Source: Methanomethylovorans sp. PtaU1.Bin073
GTDB lineage: Archaea; Halobacteriota; Methanosarcinia; Methanosarcinales; Methanosarcinaceae
Reading direction: 5' to 3'
NCBI GenBank assembly: GCA_002067265.1
Contig: MVQW01000135.1
Span: forward strand, 1 to 5,569
DNA length: 5,569 nucleotides
This document shows, one piece after another, positions 1 through 5,064 of the stretch. Under the pieces are notes generated by a model. The model was not told where the DNA came from, did no database searches, and saw only the letters and a list, made by a program, of their open reading frames with translations. The translations under genes and the position numbers were made by a program. Numbering within the stretch: position 1 is the stretch's first letter; the number at the start of each line of letters is the position of its first letter.

Positions 1-951
1 CGCAGCGGTGTTTTTGGAGAGCGCTGCGACCTGGTCAAAGATAAACACTATGCTTCTGAGGCAGATCTATTGCAAGTCCATTCGGAAGAATATGTTAAGT
101 TCGTTAAATCATACTCTGCTTCAGGCGGAGGTTTTTTAGGTGACAGCACCTACATGACATCTCATTCGTTTGAAGTTACAACACTTGCTGCAGGTGCAGC
201 CATTCATGCAGGTGAACTTGTACTGTCAGGTAAATACTCTGCGGCAATGGCAATCATAAGGCCTCCAGGCCACCATGCAGGTATAGATAAATACAGAGGT
301 TTTTGTATTTTCAATAATGTAGCTGTGCTCGCACGTTATCTTCAGAAGAAAAAGGGCATTGGGAAAGTAATGATAATTGATTGGGATGCCCATGCCGGGG
401 ACGGTACTATGGAGATTTTCTATAATGACCCAACAGTTATGGTCTTATCATTGCACCGTGATCCCCATGATTTTTATCCCCGCAAAGGCTTTAGTTCCCA
501 GATAGGAGAAGGACAAGGTAAAGGCTATACTGCCAATGTGGAGATGCCCATGGGTGCCGGAGATGAAGAATATGCTTTTGCCTTCGATGAGTTCGTACTT
601 CCGGTAATGCGTCGATTCTCCCCGGATTTTGTCATATGCAGTTGTGGCTTTGATGCTTATTATAAGGAACAGCATATAAAGCTGAATCTGACTTCAGCTG
701 GTTATCATATGATGACACAGAAGGTCATGTCCGTAATGAATGGGAACTTCGTGCTGGTTATGGAAGGGGGCTATCATAAGTTCAACGGGCATCTTGCACA
801 TGTGGTGATCAATTCTCTCCTTGGACTGCCAGATCCTATATCTGATACCCTCAAGACTACGGAGTATGAGCGTAATCAGCAGAAAGCTGTCATGAAAGAG
901 ACAGAAAAAAAGATCGCATACGCTAAGGAAATGCTGGGAATTCAGGTTTAG
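1..951 (+). CDS. Histone deacetylase family protein (class II-like), 5' end cut by window edge
   Basis: This is a zinc-dependent deacetylase of the histone deacetylase / acetylpolyamine amidohydrolase superfamily. The reading frame is open from base 1, so the true start lies outside the window. Alignment with the next gene suggests about 39 residues are missing. A TTG at 70 is an internal leucine in conserved sequence (LLQVH), not a start. Numbering codons from base 1, the active-site His pair is H91-H92 (RPPGHHA), the metal ligands are D129 and H131 (DWDAHAGDGT) and D218 (CGFDAYYKE), and the catalytic Tyr is Y258 (MEGGYH). The core therefore looks complete and active. Odd point: the usual second His of the DxHHG motif is Ala (A132). 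The C-terminus is a charged helical tail. Family members remove acetyl groups from lysines or polyamines; the substrate here is unknown. It is followed after 12 bases by a paralogue. Confidence 0.93.
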   Translation, partial: RSGVFGERCDLVKDKHYASEADLLQVHSEEYVKFVKSYSASGGGFLGDSTYMTSHSFEVTTLAAGAAIHAGELVLSGKYSAAMAIIRPPGHHAGIDKYRGFCIFNNVAVLARYLQKKKGIGKVMIIDWDAHAGDGTMEIFYNDPTVMVLSLHRDPHDFYPRKGFSSQIGEGQGKGYTANVEMPMGAGDEEYAFAFDEFVLPVMRRFSPDFVICSCGFDAYYKEQHIKLNLTSAGYHMMTQKVMSVMNGNFVLVMEGGYHKFNGHLAHVVINSLLGLPDPISDTLKTTEYERNQQKAVMKETEKKIAYAKEMLGIQV

Positions 952-963
952 TTAAGGGATAGA

Positions 964-2028
964 ATGAACAGCGTAGGGGTGGTCTACAACAATAATCATG
1001 AGCTTCATGATTATATTCTGAAAGGGTTTCCAAGTCCTGAAAACCCTGCAAGATTAAAGAAGATTCTGCAGCATTTTATGGACAACAGAGTACTTGAGAA
1101 AAATAGCTGCAGAATATTAAGTCCTGTAAATGCTTCAGTTGAAGACATTCTGCGTGTGCATACCTCTGAATACTTTTCTTTTGTACAGTCACGCTCTTTG
1201 AGTGGCGGCGGCTGGCTAGGTAATGACACATATCTTTGTGAAGGTTCTTTCGATGTATTATTACAGGCTGTAGGGTCTGTACTAGAAGCAGGTAAAGCCG
1301 TTGTCACAGGTCAATGTGATCATGCTTTTGCTTTGATCCGACCCCCGGGCCATCATGCTTCTGCTGACAAACATAGTGGCTTTTGTATTTTCAATAATGC
1401 TGCTATCCTTGCAAGATATTTACAACATCTGTATTCTTGCCAGAAGATAGCTATTGTCAATATCGATGCCCATGCCTCGGATGGTACACAAAATATTTTT
1501 TATGCAGATCCATCTGTGTTGTGTATTTCTGTTCATCAGGATCCTTCTGGATTTTATCCATTCAAAGGTTTCATTCGGGAAATGGGTTCTATACCTGCAT
1601 TAGGTTACACCTTGAACATGGAAATGCCACAAGAGGCAGGAAACTCTGAATATGCTATTTTCTTTGAAGAAATAGGTCTTAAAGTGCTGGAGCAGTTCGG
1701 TCCAGACCTCGTGATCCTGGAATGTGGCTTTGATTCGTATTACAAGGAAAAGCTTGCCAAGCTAAATCTTACGATAGATGGATATTATAATTCAGTTTCC
1801 TTCATTTGCAGCAGATGGCATACCATTGCCATGCTTGAAGGTGGATATCACGATGATCTTGGCATGCTGGCAGATGTAGTATTGCAGGCATTGGCAGGTA
1901 ACAGATATACTAAAGATGAAATTGATCAGGTGAGCTTAATGGCTTCCCGTCAGAGCTCTTGCAGGCGTGCATTTCAGAGCAAGTTAAAAGAACTTAAAAA
2001 TTTGCTCTCTCCTCACTGGGAACTTTGA
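964..2028 (+). CDS. Histone deacetylase family protein (class II-like), second tandem copy
   Basis: A 354-residue, full-length deacetylase of the same superfamily as its upstream neighbour. By eye about half the residues match, with no indel across the roughly 190 residues from the VH of the N-terminal region to the third metal ligand, so the pair likely arose by an old tandem duplication. Visible catalytic residues: H130-H131 in RPPGHHA, metal ligands D168 and H170, third ligand D257 (CGFDSYYKE), and Tyr Y295 in LEGGYH. Unusual features: the position two residues before D168 is Asn (N166), where the upstream copy and most homologues have Asp. The second His of the DxHHG motif is Ala (A171), and the following Gly is Ser (S172). 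The N-terminus keeps the family's substrate-loop-like start (SPENPARL at 24-31). The ATG at 964 is preceded by a weak AAGGGAT ribosome site. It lies 12 bases after gene one and 10 bases before the acetyltransferase, so all three are probably co-transcribed. Confidence 0.93.
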   Translation: MNSVGVVYNNNHELHDYILKGFPSPENPARLKKILQHFMDNRVLEKNSCRILSPVNASVEDILRVHTSEYFSFVQSRSLSGGGWLGNDTYLCEGSFDVLLQAVGSVLEAGKAVVTGQCDHAFALIRPPGHHASADKHSGFCIFNNAAILARYLQHLYSCQKIAIVNIDAHASDGTQNIFYADPSVLCISVHQDPSGFYPFKGFIREMGSIPALGYTLNMEMPQEAGNSEYAIFFEEIGLKVLEQFGPDLVILECGFDSYYKEKLAKLNLTIDGYYNSVSFICSRWHTIAMLEGGYHDDLGMLADVVLQALAGNRYTKDEIDQVSLMASRQSSCRRAFQSKLKELKNLLSPHWEL

Positions 2029-2038
2029 TAAACTAAAA

Positions 2039-2965
2039 ATGGTGCTCTATATGATAGAACTTGCTTACTATGATAATGGACTGAGGTTCTCTAAACTGGA
2101 ATACCCGTATGAATTAGATAAGTTGAAGATAGGTAAATTCGAATATTTCAATAAACATTTGGGTATGAGCGATTACATGGGTAACTTTAGCAGCTGGCTT
2201 AAAAGACCATCTGTTACTCTTATCGTGGGAATCAACGACATCACCATAGTTGGTTGGGTCATGACAGAAAGGTGGAAGCAGAATGGAAAAGATGGGCGTC
2301 CTATCTATGTGCTTAGAGCTATCGAAGTTTCTCCTGCCATTGCACGTAAAGGTATTGGTAAAGTATTGTTTTTACTAAGTTTCAAGGCTTGTATAGGGCA
2401 CATGCTGACAAAGCCTGTGAACTCAGTTGCAAAAGCTTTCTTTTTATCGTTGGGTTTTCAGGAACCTGGAAAAAATTGTCCTGTAGATTTGAGCAGCTAC
2501 CCTGGCTATCTTTTCCTTCCGGAAGGTTACGTTTTTAAAACAACGCCAGATGAACTAAACTTGAGCAAAGATGGGATTTCAGAGTGTCAGAAAGATATTT
2601 CTAATAAAGATGTACCACGGCCAGGATATGTTTCATCTTCTGCGCAGAATGATGTCGCAGTATCTGCAAAGCAAACTGTACCTATCAAAGAAAATGTTCA
2701 ATATAATGCAGCAAAGACTGTTCTAAAAACTGAAACTGTGGCTCAGAACGTAGTATCTCAAGTTTGTGCTTCAGTTCCCGAAACAAAAGATATTCCAGAT
2801 TCTGTTGCTCTGAAAAACAGAGAATTTTTAAAGGAACATAAAATGATGAGTCAATGTGCTTGTGGAGAATACATGACCCACAAATATGTGATTTCAGGCA
2901 AGTCTCCGGGTTACCTTTTCATATGTACCGCATGCGGAAAAGAAAGGTACTTCCTTAAAGGATAA
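2039..2965 (+). CDS. GNAT family N-acetyltransferase with C-terminal zinc-ribbon-like tail
   Basis: A 308-residue protein in three parts. Residues about 1-175 look like a GNAT acetyltransferase fold: a beta strand IYVLRAIEV (89-97) runs into the acetyl-CoA pyrophosphate loop ARKGIGK (102-108), and N128 to F140 (ending LGF) matches the family's second conserved motif. The first Arg/Gln of the usual RxxGxG loop is Ala here, with Arg one place later. Residues about 180-265 are polar, low in complexity and probably disordered. The C-terminus has a CxC plus CxxC set (C273, C275, C296, C299), which suggests a small zinc ribbon. The expected activity is acetyl transfer from acetyl-CoA to an amine; the substrate is unknown. 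The ATG at 2039 lacks a ribosome site. ATG 2051 is preceded by GGTG with a 6-base spacer and may be the real start. It is the last gene of the operon with two deacetylases, which suggests opposing reactions. Confidence 0.8.
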   Translation: MVLYMIELAYYDNGLRFSKLEYPYELDKLKIGKFEYFNKHLGMSDYMGNFSSWLKRPSVTLIVGINDITIVGWVMTERWKQNGKDGRPIYVLRAIEVSPAIARKGIGKVLFLLSFKACIGHMLTKPVNSVAKAFFLSLGFQEPGKNCPVDLSSYPGYLFLPEGYVFKTTPDELNLSKDGISECQKDISNKDVPRPGYVSSSAQNDVAVSAKQTVPIKENVQYNAAKTVLKTETVAQNVVSQVCASVPETKDIPDSVALKNREFLKEHKMMSQCACGEYMTHKYVISGKSPGYLFICTACGKERYFLKG

Positions 2966-2971
2966 TTATAC

Positions 2972-3010
2972 TTTCATTTTTGTTTTTTCGTTTGTTTTTT
3001 CATTGCTTTT
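2972..3010 (+). terminator. T-rich archaeal transcription termination tract
   Basis: Seven bases after the acetyltransferase stop the coding strand carries successive T runs: five T at 2977-2981, six at 2983-2988, three at 2991-2993, six at 2995-3000 and four at 3007-3010. Archaeal RNA polymerase terminates at such U tracts without needing a hairpin, and no clear stem is visible. It marks the end of the deacetylase/acetyltransferase unit. Confidence 0.65.
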
Positions 3011-3061
3011 ATGGAACATTTTTCTGGCTTTTGGATAGAAAGCGTTTTATTCGTTTAATTC

Positions 3062-3069
3062 TATATATT
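3062..3069 (+). promoter_or_regulatory. TATA-box-like element upstream of the CheF-like gene
   Basis: TATATATT lies 40 bases before the ATG at 3109. With the usual archaeal distance of about 25 bases, transcription would start near 3090 and give a leader of roughly 18 bases, which would include a weak AGGGA ribosome site (3100-3104). A second AT-rich element, AAATATAA at 3074-3081, is an alternative that would give an almost leaderless message. No convincing purine-rich BRE is seen. The placement between a T tract and the first gene of a new cluster supports the promoter reading. Confidence 0.5.
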
Positions 3070-3108
3070 GTCTAAATATAATTAAATTCAGCTACGTGTA
3101 GGGAAATT

Positions 3109-3696
3109 ATGGCACAAGAGCAAGGTATTGCAAAAGTAGATCTAAATTATATCTTTAAAGCTGTAATTATGGGTACTTCCCTTTATTCTGATAATTGGGA
3201 GAAAGGAGTACTTTATCTCACTAACCTTAATTTATGGTTCTCGGAAGGAAAAGGTTGGTTCACCATTCCACTCAAGAACATAACAATGGTCGGGAGAGAG
3301 GTTCCAGGTACAATACGTTTGAAAGCACAACGTGCCATAAGTACGACTCATGTATTGATCATAGACTATATGCAGCCTTCCACTGTAAGCACTGATTCAT
3401 ATGCATCAGCAGTGGCACTTTTAGGAGGCAGTGAAGTAGTGATCAATACCTTGAAAGCTTATCTCCAGCCAATGTGTGGCACTCCTCCCAAATCCCAGTC
3501 TCTTTCTGATATTGACAAGAAACTGCTTTATATGCTATACACTGGAGTCAATGACATGACGAAGCTTTCCTTCTTTATAGGAGCGGACACTGAAACCCTT
3601 GCTGGAAGTTTCAAGAACCTTAGAGATCAGGGTCTTTGTGATACAATGGGAAAGCTGACACAGGAAGGAATGGCAAAGATCAAGGAGCTGATGTGA
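3109..3696 (+). CDS. CheF-like archaeal taxis/signalling protein (short form)
   Basis: A 195-residue soluble protein that resembles the archaeal CheF family. Residues about 15-90 form a beta-rich, PH-like section containing the pattern W30-E-K-G-x-L-Y-L-T-N, then F44, and I53-P-L-K-N-I. This is the arrangement CheF proteins use (lead strand, 'LT' strand, then an 'IPL..I' strand). Residues 132-195 (LSDIDKKLLYMLYTGVND onward, ending GKLTQEGMAKI) look like a winged helix. In haloarchaea CheF connects the Che system (CheY, CheC, CheD) to the archaellum motor. Those proteins are nearer 300 residues with a repeated beta section, so this copy appears to have one section only. No other che or archaellum gene is in the window, so a chemotaxis role is inference. 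It starts at ATG 3109 after a candidate promoter and is followed by a 42-base gap. Confidence 0.62.
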   Translation: MAQEQGIAKVDLNYIFKAVIMGTSLYSDNWEKGVLYLTNLNLWFSEGKGWFTIPLKNITMVGREVPGTIRLKAQRAISTTHVLIIDYMQPSTVSTDSYASAVALLGGSEVVINTLKAYLQPMCGTPPKSQSLSDIDKKLLYMLYTGVNDMTKLSFFIGADTETLAGSFKNLRDQGLCDTMGKLTQEGMAKIKELM

Positions 3697-3711
3697 TGTC
3701 AAAATGTCAAA
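3696..3711 (+). repeat. Tandem 8-bp direct repeat in the gap after the CheF-like gene
   Basis: ATGTCAAA occurs twice head to tail at 3696-3703 and 3704-3711, beginning at the last base of the CheF-like stop codon. It could be chance or a small regulatory or RNA-processing site; nothing else supports a function. Confidence 0.35.
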
Positions 3712-3725
3712 TTCCATTCTTTAGC

Positions 3726-3732
3726 AGGAGGG
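3726..3732 (+). promoter_or_regulatory. Strong ribosome binding site for the V4R-like gene
   Basis: AGGAGGG lies 6 bases before ATG 3739 and is a near-perfect complement of the archaeal 16S rRNA 3' end (core GGAGG). It fixes the start of the V4R-like gene and contrasts with the weak site in front of the CheF-like gene, which may mean a higher yield of the V4R-like protein from the same message. Confidence 0.75.
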
Positions 3733-3738
3733 TCTGAA

Positions 3739-4713
3739 ATGAGCGATATGCCTCCAGGCCTGCCTCCCTTCATGACTTCCCAGGCAGGCGGTCCTCCACC
3801 CATGGCTTCAGGTGGCAGTTTCGCCCAGTCTCTGGGTGCATTTGGTGCTATGTTAAAAATACAGGAAACCATTAGTACCAGATTTCCAATTTCCAAGGTG
3901 CCCTGGAAAGATACTCGTGTATTCCTGCGTGCACATACAATTGAGTCTATTCGATCCACTCCTCTATATGGATTTATGATGCGATTATTCAAGGATGTGG
4001 GTCTTGGAGACATGCAGCTTGTAGGATATGCACCAATGCATTATGTGTTTGCAGTTCCTGGCTGCCCCGTTTGTAATATTTATCCTGCTCTTCATAACCA
4101 GAAGGTGTGTGTGGCTACTACTGATGCTTTGCATAGGTTCTTTAAAGAGGAACTAGAGCTCGAATGCGTCGTAGAAGAAACAGAGTGCGTAAAAGATAGT
4201 GGCGCAGTCTGCAAGTTCAAAGTGTCACTGCAGCCAATTTCTGCATATCAGGTTCTTCTTGATGATAATGACAGAATGATCCTTTCTGGTAAACGCCCCC
4301 CTGCAATGGAGCAACCCGAACTTGTCAGCAGGGTAGAAGTACTTACTATTTATAAACTCCTTGACCGTGGCAAACTTTCTGATATAGGCGAAGCCTACAT
4401 GCAATTTGCAGGCAGTATGCCCATAAAAGAAAAAATTTTCGATCCACCATGGAAAACAGCTGATGAGCTCAAATCAATTATTTCCAAGCATGGTACCTTT
4501 GGCTCTGCTTTTGGTGAAATGGCTGCAAAAGTACAGTCTATGCCACCATCTGCTCCACGGCCGCCTTCGGCTCCTTCTGCACCATCCGTATCGACTTCAC
4601 CATCCGTTCCTCCTACACCTTCGGTTCAGGAACAGGCATCGAAGATCAAAGAAGAAGCAAAGAATGCAGGAAGCTTTGCTGAACTCATAGCGAAGATGAA
4701 AAAACAAAACTGA
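3739..4713 (+). CDS. V4R-like domain putative sensor protein with proline-rich tails
   Basis: A 324-residue protein. Residues 1-26 are Met/Pro/Gly-rich and probably disordered. Residues about 40-165 resemble the V4R (4-vinyl reductase-like) small-molecule-binding fold: a helix with YGFMMRLFKDVG (77-88), a paired strand region, then the family's closing signature in which Cys-rich strands follow an ELELECVVEETEC stretch and end GAVCKF (155-160). Cysteines at 109, 112 (CPVC), 124, 143, 150 and 158 could hold a metal, a cluster or haem, or sense redox. Residues about 180-262 form a predicted helical domain, 269-299 a Pro/Ser/Ala-rich linker of PSAP/PSV units, and 300-324 a charged terminal helix. 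V4R domains elsewhere sense ligands for attached effectors. Here no effector is fused, so the neighbouring KaiC-like ATPase may serve. The start is fixed by a strong ribosome site; the stop lies 9 bases before the Sm-like gene. The V4R call is by pattern only. Confidence 0.55.
   Translation: MSDMPPGLPPFMTSQAGGPPPMASGGSFAQSLGAFGAMLKIQETISTRFPISKVPWKDTRVFLRAHTIESIRSTPLYGFMMRLFKDVGLGDMQLVGYAPMHYVFAVPGCPVCNIYPALHNQKVCVATTDALHRFFKEELELECVVEETECVKDSGAVCKFKVSLQPISAYQVLLDDNDRMILSGKRPPAMEQPELVSRVEVLTIYKLLDRGKLSDIGEAYMQFAGSMPIKEKIFDPPWKTADELKSIISKHGTFGSAFGEMAAKVQSMPPSAPRPPSAPSAPSVSTSPSVPPTPSVQEQASKIKEEAKNAGSFAELIAKMKKQN
4543..4635 (+). repeat. Degenerate short repeats encoding the Pro/Ser/Ala linker
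   Basis: Within the V4R-like gene this stretch is built of imperfect 9 to 12 base units such as CCATCTGCTCC, CCTTCGGCTCC and CCATCCGTT, encoding PSAP and PSV repeats (residues 269-299). Such coding repeats expand and contract easily, and the linker length probably varies among relatives. It separates the folded part from a short charged C-terminal helix. Confidence 0.6.
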
Positions 4714-4722
4714 GGCTAAAAA

Positions 4723-5064
4723 ATGGTTTGTGAGTCACAAAATGGTAAAGGTGACCTGATCTCCAGATTTTCTGGAGAGATGGTCCGTGTCATTACAGGC
4801 AATTCCCATTACAGGGGAGAATGTCTGATAGTCAATATCAATTCAAAAGATGTCTTCCTAAAAGATGTTGTGTGTAAAACAGAATCTGGTTGGGTCAAAG
4901 TTTCGGATTTCATGCTTATATGCGGATCTTCTATAGAAGCCATTTATATCGAATTAGGATACCCCTTTGAAGTAAATGAATCTCTTATCCTTTCTGTGGA
5001 GAACGGTCTGATCAATCACAACTCTGAGGCGGAATGTAATCATGGGCCGGAGGGATTGTTATGA
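4723..5064 (+). CDS. Small Sm/LSm-like beta-barrel protein (putative)
   Basis: A 113-residue protein with no membrane segment. Residues 18-76 follow the Sm/LSm pattern: a first strand GEMVRVITG with a turn to Y30-R-G32 and a following strand (Sm1-like), a hydrophobic strand VFLKDV (44-49), a loop GWVKVSDF, and an Sm2-like end LICGSSIEAIYI (65-76) comparable to the usual L-I-R-G-x-x-V-x-x-I. Residues that contact RNA in archaeal Sm proteins look replaced: Asp by N38, Asn by K42, and the Arg/Lys before Gly by C67. It may therefore bind protein or another ligand rather than RNA. The remaining C-terminal residues (about 77-113) are acidic. The ribosome site GAGG (4712-4715) overlaps the V4R stop codon. 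The gene's own stop overlaps the next start by 4 bases (ATGA), so it is probably translated together with the ATPase. A different small beta-barrel fold is possible. Confidence 0.5.
   Translation: MVCESQNGKGDLISRFSGEMVRVITGNSHYRGECLIVNINSKDVFLKDVVCKTESGWVKVSDFMLICGSSIEAIYIELGYPFEVNESLILSVENGLINHNSEAECNHGPEGLL
5049..5056 (+). promoter_or_regulatory. Strong ribosome binding site for the KaiC-like gene, inside the Sm-like gene
   Basis: GGAGGGAT lies 4 bases before ATG 5061 (7 bases from the GGAGG core) and inside the last codons of the Sm-like gene. With the ATGA stop/start overlap it supports coupled translation and fixes the ATPase start. Confidence 0.75.

Larger units (their letters stand above)
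2966..3108. other. Intergenic boundary between two operons
   Basis: These 143 bases are the only sizeable non-coding stretch in the window. The first third is the T tract read as a terminator and the last third holds the TATA-like elements and leader. The middle (about 3011-3060) shows no ORF, inverted repeat or recognisable operator. The rest of the window is coding apart from gaps of 12, 10, 42 and 9 bases. Confidence 0.7.

Noticed and set aside
448..675. Minus-strand open frame of 75 codons inside the first deacetylase
   Set aside because: It lies wholly inside a gene with intact catalytic motifs, has no ribosome site and resembles no family.
70..951. TTG at 70 as the start of the first deacetylase
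   Set aside because: The frame is open back to base 1, and upstream residues align with the N-terminal region of the tandem copy (ADLLQVH with VEDILRVH), so TTG is an internal Leu codon.
1011..1307. Minus-strand open frame of 98 codons inside the second deacetylase
   Set aside because: Shadow of a well-supported gene on the other strand; composition follows the antisense of conserved HDAC codons.
1437..1649. Plus-strand 70-codon frame in another phase within the second deacetylase
   Set aside because: Overlaps the metal-binding region of the real frame and has a Cys/Tyr/Phe-heavy, non-protein-like composition.
1..2028. The tandem deacetylases as one gene split by a frameshift or as a pseudogene pair
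   Set aside because: Each carries its own full set of catalytic residues. The second has its own ATG and N-terminal region, so they are two separate genes.
3699..4013. Minus-strand frame of 104 codons across the start of the V4R-like gene
   Set aside because: It covers the strong plus-strand ribosome site and the Pro/Gly-rich N-terminus, whose antisense gives an artificially open frame.
4543..4635. Short repeats as a possible CRISPR or regulatory array
   Set aside because: Units are degenerate, keep codon phase and encode a Pro/Ser/Ala linker, with no unique spacers.
4463..4690. Plus-strand 75-codon frame in the repeat-rich end of the V4R-like gene
   Set aside because: Out-of-phase reading of the PSAP repeats, yielding Leu/His-rich sequence; no independent ribosome site.
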